Assembly: GCA_030426085.1 (NCBI GenBank)
Contig: JAUHYW010000001.1
Location: forward strand, 1-64,000
DNA: 64,000 nucleotides
Reading direction: 5' to 3'
Origin: a bacterium
Lineage (GTDB): Bacteria > Myxococcota_A > Bradymonadia > UBA7976 > UBA1532
Shown here: piece by piece, positions 27,746 to 36,651 of the stretch
Layout of the letters: each line of letters opens with the position of its first letter
Position numbering within the stretch: the stretch's first letter is position 1
Notes under the pieces: generated by a model
Told to the model about the DNA's origin: nothing
Seen by the model: only the letters and a program-made list of their open reading frames with translations
The model's database searches: none
Made by a program: the position numbers and the translations under genes

Positions 27746-29118
27746 TGCGCACCTCCGGTGGCCTTGCCGCTGCCGGCGCTGCCCTTCTCGGGGGCCGGCA
27801 GGATGTCCAGCCGGACCCGGTTCGCGCTCAGGTACGTATTGGCGGCGGCGTGCACCGCGGCGGCGTCGAGGCCGGTGTAGCGCGCCAGATCGGCGGCCAG
27901 ATAGTCCGGCTCGCCGGTGAGGTGGAAGTAGTTCGACAGGATCTGGGCCCGGCTGAGCACGCTCTCGACCCGGCCGTAGAACGACTTGCGCCAGCCGTTG
28001 AGGCTGCGGGTCATCTCGTCGTCGGTGGGCGGCTTCGCCAGCGCGTCGGCGATGGCCTTCTCGAGCGCGGTCGACAGCTCGTCGAGCGACTTGCCCGGGG
28101 CGGCGGTGGCGAAGATCACGAAGAAGCCCTCCCGGGCGAAGCTGACCTGGAACGCGGCGACGTCCTTGGCCACCTTCTGCTCGTAGACCAGCGGCTGGTA
28201 CAGCCGGGACGACTTGCCGTCGCTGAGCACCGTCGCCAGGATGTCCATCGCCGCGTCGCCCTCTTCGTACAGCGCCGGGGTGTGCCACGCGAGGTAGGTC
28301 CGGGGCAGCTTGACCTCGTCGGTCTCGACCCGGTGCTTCGACGCGGCGAGGGTGGGGTCGGGCAGTTTGCCGTCGGGGGTGCGCTCGCCGGCGGGCAGGT
28401 GGCCGAAGTACTGCTTCACCAGCGCCTTGGCCTTGGCCGGCTCGAAGTCGCCGACGATGGTCAGCACCGCGTTGGCCGGCACGTAGTGGGTACGGAAGAA
28501 GTCCTTGACGTCGTCGAGGGTCGCCGCGCTGAGGTCTTCGTGCGAGCCGATCGGGGCGTGGTGATAGGGGTGCCCTTCGGGGAAGAGCGCGTCGATGAGG
28601 TACAGCCACCACATGCCGTAGGGGCGGTCCTCGTAGCTCTGCCGACGCTCGTTCTTGACCACGTCCCGCTGGTTGTCGAGCTTCTCCTGGGTCAGCACCG
28701 GCAGGAGGTTCTCCATGCGGTCCGACTCCATCCACAGCGCCAGCTCGAGGTACTCCCGGGGCACCCGCTCGTAGTAGTTGGTGCGATCGGTGCTCGTGGT
28801 GCCGTTGACCGCGGCGCCCACCGGCTCGAACGGCTTGAAGTACTCGTCGTCGAAGTTCTGCGAGCCCTGGAACATCAGGTGCTCGAACAGGTGGGCGAAG
28901 CCCGAGCGGCCCTCGCGCTCGTGGGCCGAGCCGACCAGATAGCGGACCTCGACCGCCACCACCGGCAGCCGATCGTCGCGGCTGAGCAGCACCGTCAGCC
29001 CGTTGTCGAGGGTCATCTTCTCGACGTCGAGCTGGGGCACCGGGGCCTCTTCGGCGTGGGCCGAGAGGCCGGCGCCGGCGATCAGCAGCGCGCACATCGC
29101 GCTCGCGAATCGTTTCAC
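27742..29118 (-). CDS. M16-family zinc peptidase, catalytic subunit
   Basis: A 458-residue secreted M16 peptidase: signal peptide ending in SAHA (about residue 22), zinc motif HLFEH (His76, His80, base Glu79) and the third ligand region VVKNERRQSYEDRP (about residue 155). It should degrade peptides in the periplasm together with the non-catalytic lipoprotein encoded next. GTG 29118 is chosen because AGGAGG precedes it and the signal peptide begins there; the open frame extends 33 codons further without coding character. Confidence 0.92.
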   Translation of the reverse strand: MKRFASAMCALLIAGAGLSAHAEEAPVPQLDVEKMTLDNGLTVLLSRDDRLPVVAVEVRYLVGSAHEREGRSGFAHLFEHLMFQGSQNFDDEYFKPFEPVGAAVNGTTSTDRTNYYERVPREYLELALWMESDRMENLLPVLTQEKLDNQRDVVKNERRQSYEDRPYGMWWLYLIDALFPEGHPYHHAPIGSHEDLSAATLDDVKDFFRTHYVPANAVLTIVGDFEPAKAKALVKQYFGHLPAGERTPDGKLPDPTLAASKHRVETDEVKLPRTYLAWHTPALYEEGDAAMDILATVLSDGKSSRLYQPLVYEQKVAKDVAAFQVSFAREGFFVIFATAAPGKSLDELSTALEKAIADALAKPPTDDEMTRSLNGWRKSFYGRVESVLSRAQILSNYFHLTGEPDYLAADLARYTGLDAAAVHAAANTYLSANRVRLDILPAPEKGSAGSGKATGGAQ

Positions 29119-29213
29119 GCGGATTCCTCCTGTCTGGGTCCTCGCGGCGTTCGGCCGGGGGGTGCCCGTCCGCCGCATCGCTCCGGGGTGCATACCCCGC
29201 GGGCGGAGCGGGG

Positions 29214-29699
29214 TCAATCGCGCTCGGGTACGGGCGGGCTGTCGTCCGATGTATCCGGAGGCGGGTCACCGGGTGTCGGGGGGTGTTCGAATGGCGGCCG
29301 GCCGAAGCGGCGGCGCAGGCCGTCGAGGGCCCGGCGCACCCCGGGGCGGCGCACGAGGCGTCGCTCGAGCGCGTGCTTGCGGGGCAGATCGAGCAGCACC
29401 AGCGCCAGCAGGATCGTCAGCAGGCCCTGGCCGGGCAGGACCAGCATGAGCACCCCGAGCAGCCCCAGGATCAGGCCGAGCAGGTTCTTGAGCAGCAGCA
29501 GCAGCTTGCCCGGGGCGCTCGCCGCCCGCAGCCGCTCGCCGAGGCGGGGGCGGGGGCGCACGAAGTGATCCCGGGGCAGGCGGATGACCATGAACGGCAC
29601 CGCCGCGAGGCTGGCGGCGGCGAGGGCGAGCGTGCCCCCGGTGACGGTCAACAGCACCGCCGGGTCGAGCAGCCAGTCGCGTACGGTCTGGAAGTCCAT
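29214..29699 (-). CDS. PGPGW-type membrane protein
   Basis: A 161-residue protein with an N-terminal membrane helix (about 10-38) and a central hydrophobic hairpin with LVLPGQGLLTILLALVLLDLP (about 88-108), the 'putative transmembrane PGPGW' family motif. A basic RRPGVRRALDGLRRRFGRPPF segment and an acidic Pro-rich tail follow. Function unknown; family members are small inner-membrane proteins. ATG 29699 is preceded by GAGGTGG. It lies 95 bp upstream of the M16 pair on the same strand, so co-transcription is possible. Confidence 0.7.
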   Translation of the reverse strand: MDFQTVRDWLLDPAVLLTVTGGTLALAAASLAAVPFMVIRLPRDHFVRPRPRLGERLRAASAPGKLLLLLKNLLGLILGLLGVLMLVLPGQGLLTILLALVLLDLPRKHALERRLVRRPGVRRALDGLRRRFGRPPFEHPPTPGDPPPDTSDDSPPVPERD

Positions 29700-29770
29700 G
29701 CCACCTCGGGTCGGCGTTCGGGGGTCGACTTGCAGGGATTGACGCCCGGGGACGGGCGTTTCGGGCGGCG

Positions 29771-29798
29771 GGCGAAAAAATCCCACCGGCGAAAAAAA
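29771..29798. repeat. Pair of GGCGAAAAAA A-tract repeats in a divergent intergenic region
   Basis: GGCGAAAAAA occurs at 29771-29780 and 29788-29797 (the second has seven A). A-runs this long are rare in this GC-rich window. The tracts lie between the PGPGW gene and the secreted protein at 29904 and could be an UP-like or bent-DNA element. Confidence 0.4.
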
Positions 29799-29903
29799 CG
29801 GCCCGGCCGATCCCGGTACATCCCCCCGAATCACGCATCGCTCACCGATTCCCGGTCGATGCCATCACCGGCATGCCATGCCGACACCCATGGGAGAGTC
29901 ATC

Positions 29904-30437
29904 ATGCACCGCATCATCCGCACCCTGACCGTCACCGCCGCCCTCGCCGCCCCCGCCGTCGCCTCGGCCTATGACTTCGGCGGCCCGCTGACCCCGCCCC
30001 CGGGGGGCTGGCAGCTGAGCTGCACGGCGGCCGATCTGGCGGCGAACATCATCGACGTCGTCGACTATGGCTACGATGGCTGGCGCTGGATCCGGGTCGA
30101 GGTGGCCAACGACGGCTTCACCGACTTCGAGGCCGGCCCCGGTCGGGTCGGCGTGCTGCTGACCCTCGGCGACTCGAGCGCCTGGGTCTCGGGCGACGTG
30201 CAGGACGTGCCGGCCGGGGGCAGCGTGGTGCGCGGCGGCTGGGTCCGGCTGCCGGGCTACGCCGCGCCCGACGGCGAGCCGCAGTTCGGGCAGTGCCCGG
30301 CCGAGGCGACGGTGTCGGCCCGGCTGTCGCTCGACCCCGATCTGGGCCTGAACGGCGACCCGGCGCAGGCCAACTGCCGGACCGCCAACGACGTCGACAC
30401 GGTGCGGGTGCCCTACCTCCAGGGGTGCCCCTGGTAG
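29904..30437 (+). CDS. Small secreted protein of unknown function
   Basis: A 177-residue protein with a standard signal peptide (cleavage after VASA, about residue 23). The mature part is rich in beta-type sequence with a WRWIRVEVANDGFTDF block and three or four Cys (LSCTAAD, FGQCP, ANCRTAN, QGCPW) that could form disulphides. I do not recognise a family. GGGAGAG precedes the ATG. Upstream lie the A-tract pair and two ATGSCAT cores (29859-29879). Confidence 0.7.
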   Translation: MHRIIRTLTVTAALAAPAVASAYDFGGPLTPPPGGWQLSCTAADLAANIIDVVDYGYDGWRWIRVEVANDGFTDFEAGPGRVGVLLTLGDSSAWVSGDVQDVPAGGSVVRGGWVRLPGYAAPDGEPQFGQCPAEATVSARLSLDPDLGLNGDPAQANCRTANDVDTVRVPYLQGCPW

Positions 30438-30525
30438 GCCGCGCCGCCCGATCGGGTCCGGCGCCGAAGCTGGATCCGGTCGGGGGGCTCTTCTACGATC
30501 CGGGGGTCGTCCCCGAGGAGTGCCC

Positions 30526-33500
30526 ATGCCCCGGATCCTGTTCTCCCGCCTCGTGCGGCGGTCGCTGTGGCTGACCGTCGCCCTCTCCGGGTGCCTGCCC
30601 GAGCTGGCCGCCGAGTGCAGCGTCGACGACGACTGCCCGGCCGAGCGCCCCATCTGCATCTCGGAGGTGTGCACCCCGACCGTCGCCGGTTCGGACGGCG
30701 GGGCGCCCGACGGGCCGCGCCCGGCGGACGCCGAGGTCGCGCCGGGCGACGCCGAGTCGGTCGACGCCGAGCCGGTCGACGCCGAGCGCCTCGACGGCTG
30801 CCTGCCCGAGCCGGAGATCTGCAACGGGCTGGACGACGACTGCGATGGCGAGACCGACGAGGTCTCCGCGGGGGTGCCGCTGAGCCGCCCGTGCTTCTCC
30901 GGCACCGCCGATCAGGCCTCGGTCGGCGTGTGTCGCTCGGGGCGGTCGACGTGCGAGGGCGGCGCCTACGGTCGGTGTGAGGGCGAGGTGGCGCCCCGGC
31001 TGGAGGTGTGCCCGGTCGATGATCGCGACTGCGGCGGGCTGTGCAACGGGCTGGACGACGACTGCGACGGGCGGACCGACGAGGGGCTGGCGGCGGCCTG
31101 CGGGCCCGACACCGACATCGGCCGGTGTCAGGTCGGCGCCCGCCGCTGCGAGGACGGGTTCTGGCTGCGGTGCGAGGGGGACGTGGGGCCGGCGGCCTTC
31201 GACATCTGCGATGGGCAGGACAACGACTGCGACCGGTGGGTGGACGAGGACGGCGGGGACTGCGCGTGCGTCGAGGGTGAGGTTCAGACCTGCTACAGCG
31301 GCCCCGACGGCACCTTGGAGGTGGGGGTCTGCGCCGACGGCATCCAGGTGTGCGAGGAGGGCGGGCCGGGGCCGTGCGAGGACGAGATCCTGCCCGGGGC
31401 CGAGGTGTGCGACAGCGTGGACAACGACTGCGACGGGGCCGTGGACGAGGACTTCGAGAGCCAGCAGTGCACTGTGGGCGACGGGGCGTGCAGCCGGACC
31501 GGGCGCACCGAGTGCCCCGATGGGGCGCTGCTCGAGCGGTGCGATGTCGAGCCGGGGCCCGCTGGTCCCGAGGTGTGCAACGCGGTGGATGACGACTGCG
31601 ACGGGCGGACCGACGAGGGCTTCCCGGTCGGCGAAGAGTGCGACGCGGGCCTGGGCCGCTGCCGGACCACCGGGGCCTGGGTCTGTCAGGACGGGGTGGC
31701 GGTGTGCGACGCGGTGGCCGGCGCGCCGCGGGGAGAGCGGTGCAACGGGCTGGACGACGACTGCGACGAGGCGGTCGACGAGGGCATCGGCGGCGCGCCC
31801 CTGACCCGGCCGTGCTACGACGGCCCGGCCGGCACCCGGGGGGAGGGGATCTGCGTCGAGGGCACGTCGACCTGCGCCGGCGGGATCTGGGGGCGCTGCG
31901 AGGGCGCCGGCCGCCCGCTGGGCGAGCGCTGCAATCAGGTCGACGACGACTGCGACGGCGTGGTCGACGACGTCGAGGGGGGCTGCGCGTGCACCGTGGG
32001 CCAGCCCCAGGCGTGCTACGGCGGGCCGGCCGGCACCGCCGGGGTCGGGCCCTGCCTGATGGGCGAGCAGACGTGCGAAGAGGTCGACGGCGTCGCCCGC
32101 CCCGGGCCGTGCGTGGGCGAGGTGCTGCCGGGCGATGAGCTGTGCAACGGGGTCGACGACGACTGCGACGGAGACGTGGACGAGGGGGACTTCGGGCCCT
32201 GCTCGGATGGCCTCGGTGCCTGTCGACGGGAGGGCGTCTACCAGTGCCAGGACAGCGCCCGGGTCTGCGACGCGCAGGCCGGCCCCCCGATGGACGAGGT
32301 GTGCAACGGGGTGGACGACGACTGCGACGGCACGGCCGACGACATCCCCCGCGAGCCCTGCACGGTGGGGGACGGGGTCTGCGTCAACAGCGGCGAGTGG
32401 CGCTGCGAGGGTATGGCGCGGGTGTGCGACGCGGCGCCGACCCCGGGCGGGGACGAGGTGTGCAACGGGCTCGACGACGACTGCGACGCGGCGGTCGACG
32501 AAGGGCTGGGGGGCATGGCCTGCGACGCCGGGGTCGGGATCTGCGCCGGCCCGGGCACCATGCAGTGTGCGGCGGGCGCGATGGTGTGCGCGCCCGACGA
32601 GCCGGTGACGCCGGCGGACGAGGCCTGCAACGGCCTGGACGACGACTGCGATGGCGCGAGCGACGAGCAGCCGCAGGACCTGTGCCCCGCTCGGCCCAAC
32701 GCGAGCCCGGCGTGCGCCGCGGGCGCCTGCGATCTGAACTGCGTGGCGGGCTTCTACGACGCCGACGATGACGAGGGCACCGGCTGTGAGCGGGGCTGCG
32801 GCGCGGTCGTCGAGGGCGAGCGCATCGACACCACGGGGGCGCCGCTGGCGGTGGCCGCCCGGCCCGACGTCGACGAGTTCGCCATCGCCTGGCTCGACGC
32901 GAACGGCACGCCGTTCATGGCCATCGAGGGCGGTGATCCATTCCCCATCGATCGGGTCGAGCCGAACGACGAGGGTCTGATCGGCAGCGACATCCGGCTC
33001 GTCGGGGTCACGGGCGGGTACTCGGCGCTGTTGTCCCTGAACCGGGGGGCCATCGCGATCGACGTGCCGGTCGCCGACGGCGGGCCCGGCGCGCTCTCGA
33101 TCTGGCCGGCCGACCGCCTGCTGGCGCAGCCCGACGCCCTGTATCGGTCGTTCGACGCCGAGGCGCAGAGCGACGTCCTCGTCACGCTGGGCTATGCCCC
33201 CGCGGCGGGCGGAGCCGGCGTCGACCCCGCGCTGCGCCGCCTGAGCCGCCCGTTCGGGGGGGCATTCACCGCCGAGGTGGAGGTGATCGGTGTCCCAGGG
33301 GCCACCTGGCAGCAGGGCTCGGTCTCGGGGCTGGAGGTCGACGGCCGGGCGGTGATCGTCGGGGCCACCCTGAGGGGGCCCCAACTCCATTTGCGCATCC
33401 GGTGGGACGACGGCGGCCTCCTGAGCGCCGACCTGGGCGGGGACAGCCCGGTGCAGACCGCGGTCGCCGCGCGTGACGGGCGGGTCGTCGTGGGGGCCAC

Positions 33501-33816
33501 CGGCGGCTTCGGGTCGTCGCTGTTCGCCTTCGACGCGGTCGACGGCAACCCGGGCAACCCCGAGACCCGCCCCGAGCAGGGCGAGATCGGCGGCGTCGTG
33601 TTCGGGGCGTCGGGTCCGGTGGCCACCGGCCTCGTCGCCGGGGCGCCGCTGGGCTTCGTCGTGGGGGCCGATCCGATCGAGGTGTTCGGGGCCCACCCGC
33701 TGGTCGTGGGCAACGCCTCGGCGGTCGACGTGGCGCTCACCACCGGCGAGCGGCACGTCCTGGTGTGGCGCGACCCCCTCGGCGGGATCCGCTGGGCCGA
33801 GCACCCCTGCCGCTGA
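30526..33816 (+). CDS. MopE-like lipoprotein with eleven CNGxDDDCDGxxDE repeats and a beta-propeller-like C-terminus
   Basis: About 1,096 residues. Lipobox LSGC (Cys23) and an Asp/Ala linker are followed by eleven copies of a C-[ND]-x-x-D-[DN]-D-C-D motif ending in DE or DD, spaced by Cys-rich segments of about 40-60 residues. This is the 'putative metal-binding' motif of MopE, a surface protein of Methylococcus that binds copper, and is common in Myxococcota surface proteins. The last ~370 residues lack the motif and look like repeated beta blades. The ATG at 30526 has GAGGAG five bases upstream; a GTG at 30520 is less likely. Probably cell-surface; calcium or copper binding is inference. 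Confidence 0.85.
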   Translation: MPRILFSRLVRRSLWLTVALSGCLPELAAECSVDDDCPAERPICISEVCTPTVAGSDGGAPDGPRPADAEVAPGDAESVDAEPVDAERLDGCLPEPEICNGLDDDCDGETDEVSAGVPLSRPCFSGTADQASVGVCRSGRSTCEGGAYGRCEGEVAPRLEVCPVDDRDCGGLCNGLDDDCDGRTDEGLAAACGPDTDIGRCQVGARRCEDGFWLRCEGDVGPAAFDICDGQDNDCDRWVDEDGGDCACVEGEVQTCYSGPDGTLEVGVCADGIQVCEEGGPGPCEDEILPGAEVCDSVDNDCDGAVDEDFESQQCTVGDGACSRTGRTECPDGALLERCDVEPGPAGPEVCNAVDDDCDGRTDEGFPVGEECDAGLGRCRTTGAWVCQDGVAVCDAVAGAPRGERCNGLDDDCDEAVDEGIGGAPLTRPCYDGPAGTRGEGICVEGTSTCAGGIWGRCEGAGRPLGERCNQVDDDCDGVVDDVEGGCACTVGQPQACYGGPAGTAGVGPCLMGEQTCEEVDGVARPGPCVGEVLPGDELCNGVDDDCDGDVDEGDFGPCSDGLGACRREGVYQCQDSARVCDAQAGPPMDEVCNGVDDDCDGTADDIPREPCTVGDGVCVNSGEWRCEGMARVCDAAPTPGGDEVCNGLDDDCDAAVDEGLGGMACDAGVGICAGPGTMQCAAGAMVCAPDEPVTPADEACNGLDDDCDGASDEQPQDLCPARPNASPACAAGACDLNCVAGFYDADDDEGTGCERGCGAVVEGERIDTTGAPLAVAARPDVDEFAIAWLDANGTPFMAIEGGDPFPIDRVEPNDEGLIGSDIRLVGVTGGYSALLSLNRGAIAIDVPVADGGPGALSIWPADRLLAQPDALYRSFDAEAQSDVLVTLGYAPAAGGAGVDPALRRLSRPFGGAFTAEVEVIGVPGATWQQGSVSGLEVDGRAVIVGATLRGPQLHLRIRWDDGGLLSADLGGDSPVQTAVAARDGRVVVGATGGFGSSLFAFDAVDGNPGNPETRPEQGEIGGVVFGASGPVATGLVAGAPLGFVVGADPIEVFGAHPLVVGNASAVDVALTTGERHVLVWRDPLGGIRWAEHPCR
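30813..32670 (+). repeat. Eleven-unit Cys/Asp repeat array in the MopE-like gene
   Basis: Each unit encodes the core [CNDG]-x-x-D-[DN]-D-C-D followed by an acidic x-x-DE/DD. Units differ at DNA level and in spacer length, so they are old rather than freshly amplified. Two units (the third and fourth) replace the second Asp by Asn (QDNDCD, VDNDCD). Confidence 0.85.
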
Positions 33817-33959
33817 GCGGCGCTCGGGCGCGCCGGTGGGCGTCGGGCCCCGCCGGGCCCGCCCGGTGTCCCATAATGCCCCGATTCCGGCCCGGCGCCG
33901 CGACGGGTCGAGTCGGTCGAGCGCCCGCCCGACGGGACCTCCCCGGCGCTCGGCAGATC

Positions 33960-33975
33960 TGGTTCGGCCCTTGCA
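33960..33975 (+). promoter_or_regulatory. Sigma-54 promoter TGGTTCG-GCCC-TTGCA
   Basis: GG and GC doublets are 10 bases apart, the -12 half TTGCA is perfect, and the -24 half TGGTTCG matches five of seven. Predicted start near 33986, ahead of the rhodanese-like gene (34034), with tamA and tamB following on the same strand. Confidence 0.6.
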
Positions 33976-34033
33976 AACCCTCGAGACACTACGCCGAACC
34001 CGCGGCCTCCGGGCCGCCCGACCAGGAGCCATC

Positions 34034-34444
34034 ATGAAGACCGTCACCCACGAGGATCTGCCCCGAACGCTCGGCCGGCCGAACGCGCCGCTGCTCGTCG
34101 ACGTGCTCGGCCCGGCGGCCGCCGACACGCCCCCCCGGGCGGTCCGCGTGCCCTACGGGCCGGACTTCGTCGGCCGGTTCTCCGAGACCCTCGAGGACAA
34201 CGACCAGCCGGTGCTCGTCTTCGGCTCGCCGACCGACTCGGCGACGGTGCTCGACGCGGCCCTCTCCCTCGAGGAGGCCGGCTACCGGCGGGTGCAGTGC
34301 TATCTCGGCGCGCGGGCCGATCTGACCCGCAGCGAGGGCGACGTCTCGACCCACAGCCCCGAGGCCCGCGTCGGCCACCAGCCCAAGCCGATCATCGCCG
34401 GCGTCGGCGAACCCGGCGGCACCGCTCGCGGTCTCGCCGACTGA
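34034..34444 (+). CDS. Rhodanese-like domain protein lacking the catalytic cysteine
   Basis: A 136-residue protein with a rhodanese fold: PLLVDVLGP resembles the strand before the substrate loop, and VLVFGSPTDSATVLDAALSLEEAGYRRVQCYLGARADL corresponds to the active-site loop and following helix. The catalytic Cys position is occupied by Gly (VFGSPTD), so sulphur transfer is not expected; such variants usually bind or signal. A disordered tail follows. GGAGCC precedes the ATG. It lies behind a sigma-54 site and 128 bp before tamA. Confidence 0.65.
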   Translation: MKTVTHEDLPRTLGRPNAPLLVDVLGPAAADTPPRAVRVPYGPDFVGRFSETLEDNDQPVLVFGSPTDSATVLDAALSLEEAGYRRVQCYLGARADLTRSEGDVSTHSPEARVGHQPKPIIAGVGEPGGTARGLAD

Positions 34445-34572
34445 CGTCGGCGGACAGCCCCCGTTCCCCGCCTCGATCTGGCATCCTGCGAGACGCTTTC
34501 GGCGGTGATGAATCCCAATGGGCGACCCCGGCCCGACTCACGCCGCAAAACGACGCTGGAGAGACCCCGCGC

Positions 34573-36651
34573 GTGTCCGCAAAGCGCTCGATGCCCCGCC
34601 GGCTGCTGCCGGCCCTGCCTGTCCTGCTCGCTCTCGGATGCAGCGCCGGCCCCGACGTGGCCGAGGTCATGGGCGCGAAGTACGAGATCGACGACATCGA
34701 CTTCGAGGGCAACGAGCGGTTCAGCGACGGCGAGCTCATCGAGTACATGGTGATGGGTGAGACGTGGTGGGTGCCCTTCACCGAGACCCACTACTTCAAC
34801 GAAGCCTTCTTGCCGGCCGATACCCGGCGCCTCGAAGAGCTGTACCGGGCCTACGGCTACTACGACATCGTCGTGCGCGACATGCGGGTGACCTACGACG
34901 ATGACGAGGTCGACGTCACCGTGCTGCTCGACGAGGGCGAGCCCAACCTCGTCGGCGACGTCGTCTTCGAGTGGAAGGGCGACCCCGACGTGGGCGACGT
35001 GCCCCCCGAGGAGCGCCCCGAGCGGGTCGACGACGACAAGCGCGAGGTGGAGACGCTGGCGGTCACGGTCGTCGACGAGCCGTTCGAGATCGCCCGGCTC
35101 AACCAGTCGGTCTCGGACATGAAGCTCGCGCTGCGCGAGCGGGGGCACGCCCAGGCCGAGGTGACCGAGCACGTGCGCGTCGACCGGGAGACCTACCGCA
35201 CCCGCATCCGCTACGTGCTCGATCCGGGCCCGGTGGCCTATGTCGGCGGGCTGAGCTTCGAGGGCCTCGACTACGTGCCCCGCGACCTCGCCGCCCGCGA
35301 GGTGGATTACGCCGAAGGCCGGCGCTACACCCCCAGCCTGATGAGCCGCATCGAGGGCTCGATCTACAGCATGGACGTCTTCCGCTCGGTGGTGGCGGTG
35401 CCCGACGAGACCATCGGGGACGACAACAAGGTCGACGTCCGGATCCGGGCCGACGAGTCGCCGCCGCAGACGGTCAAGCTCGGCTTCGGGCTGGCGTTCG
35501 ACCCCACCCGCTGGGAGCAGCGGGTCACCGCCCGCTACACCGACCGCAACCTCTTCGGCCGGCTGACCCGGCTCGAGCTGAAGGTGGTCGCGGGCTACGC
35601 CGAGCTGCCCGAGCCGTTCACCCTCGCCCAGCACGGCCCGGTCGCCGAGCTGGCCCCGACGCTGCGCCGCAAGGGGCTCTTGGAGAAGAACCTCGTGTGG
35701 ACCCTGGCCCCCAAGGCCGAGGTCGGCATCGAGGAGGGCTACCAGTTCTGGGCGGTCTCGAACCGCATCTCGGTGTCCCGCTTCTTCTTCGGCTTCCTCG
35801 ACGCGACGCTGTCCCACAACATCCGCCACGTCGACTTCTTCGGCTTCGGGACCGGCTGCCTGCCGCCCGACCCCGACACGCTCGGCCCCGACGGCGAGCC
35901 GCTCGTCGACCAGGAGTGCGTGCGCTCGGCGGCGGTGGGCTTCTTCGATCTGGGCGATGACGTCGACCCCGAGAGCCTGCCCGACGACCTCGGCTTCCGC
36001 GATCCGTACCAGATCAGCTACCTCCAGCTCGACACGACGCTGTTCTTCACCGACCGGGTCGCCGACCCCCAGAACGGGCTGGTCTTGCAGGCCACCTACG
36101 ACTACGCCGGGGGCATCGTCGGCGGTGACTTCGACTTCCACCGCATCACCCCGTCGGCCCGGGCCTACTGGACGCCCCACCCCCGCTTGCAGTTCGCCGC
36201 CCGGGTCGAGACCGGCCAGATCCACCCCTTCGGGGACGACCCGGCGGTGCCCATCGACATGCGCTACTACCTCGGCGGCGCGGCGACGGTGCGCGGCTGG
36301 GGCTTGCAGCGGCTGGCGCCCCGCTCGGATCCGGCGTGCAACGACGACATCGAGAACGGCTGCGGGGGCATCCCCATCGGCGGGCTGACGAGCGCCCTGG
36401 CCAACCTCGAGGTGCGCTGGAAGGCGTTCGGGCCGCTGGTGCTCGCGGTGTTCGGTGACGCGGGCGACGTGCGGGCCGGGGTGGCCGATTACGCATTCGA
36501 CGAGCTGTACTACAGCACCGGCGGCGGCATCCGGGTCGACACTCCGGTGGGCCTCATCCGGCTGGACGTCGGGGTCCGTATCAACGACCCGGCCCGGTTC
36601 GGCACCGAGGATCGCTGGGCGGTGCACCTCGGGCTGGGGGAGGCGTTTTGA
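34573..36651 (+). CDS. tamA: TamA-type Omp85 assembly protein, lipoprotein form
   Basis: A 692-residue Omp85-family protein: three POTRA-like units (about 30-330) and a 16-strand-type barrel (about 345-692) ending in Phe (LGLGEAF). It contains the barrel motif YLGGAATVRGW (VRGF-type lid-lock motif). Unusually, the N-terminus is a lipoprotein signal, with Cys23 in LALGC, rather than an ordinary signal peptide. I chose GTG 34573 (GGAGAGA upstream) over ATG 34591, which has no ribosome site; both keep the lipobox. Overlap with tamB supports TamA over BamA. Confidence 0.85.
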   Translation: MSAKRSMPRRLLPALPVLLALGCSAGPDVAEVMGAKYEIDDIDFEGNERFSDGELIEYMVMGETWWVPFTETHYFNEAFLPADTRRLEELYRAYGYYDIVVRDMRVTYDDDEVDVTVLLDEGEPNLVGDVVFEWKGDPDVGDVPPEERPERVDDDKREVETLAVTVVDEPFEIARLNQSVSDMKLALRERGHAQAEVTEHVRVDRETYRTRIRYVLDPGPVAYVGGLSFEGLDYVPRDLAAREVDYAEGRRYTPSLMSRIEGSIYSMDVFRSVVAVPDETIGDDNKVDVRIRADESPPQTVKLGFGLAFDPTRWEQRVTARYTDRNLFGRLTRLELKVVAGYAELPEPFTLAQHGPVAELAPTLRRKGLLEKNLVWTLAPKAEVGIEEGYQFWAVSNRISVSRFFFGFLDATLSHNIRHVDFFGFGTGCLPPDPDTLGPDGEPLVDQECVRSAAVGFFDLGDDVDPESLPDDLGFRDPYQISYLQLDTTLFFTDRVADPQNGLVLQATYDYAGGIVGGDFDFHRITPSARAYWTPHPRLQFAARVETGQIHPFGDDPAVPIDMRYYLGGAATVRGWGLQRLAPRSDPACNDDIENGCGGIPIGGLTSALANLEVRWKAFGPLVLAVFGDAGDVRAGVADYAFDELYYSTGGGIRVDTPVGLIRLDVGVRINDPARFGTEDRWAVHLGLGEAF

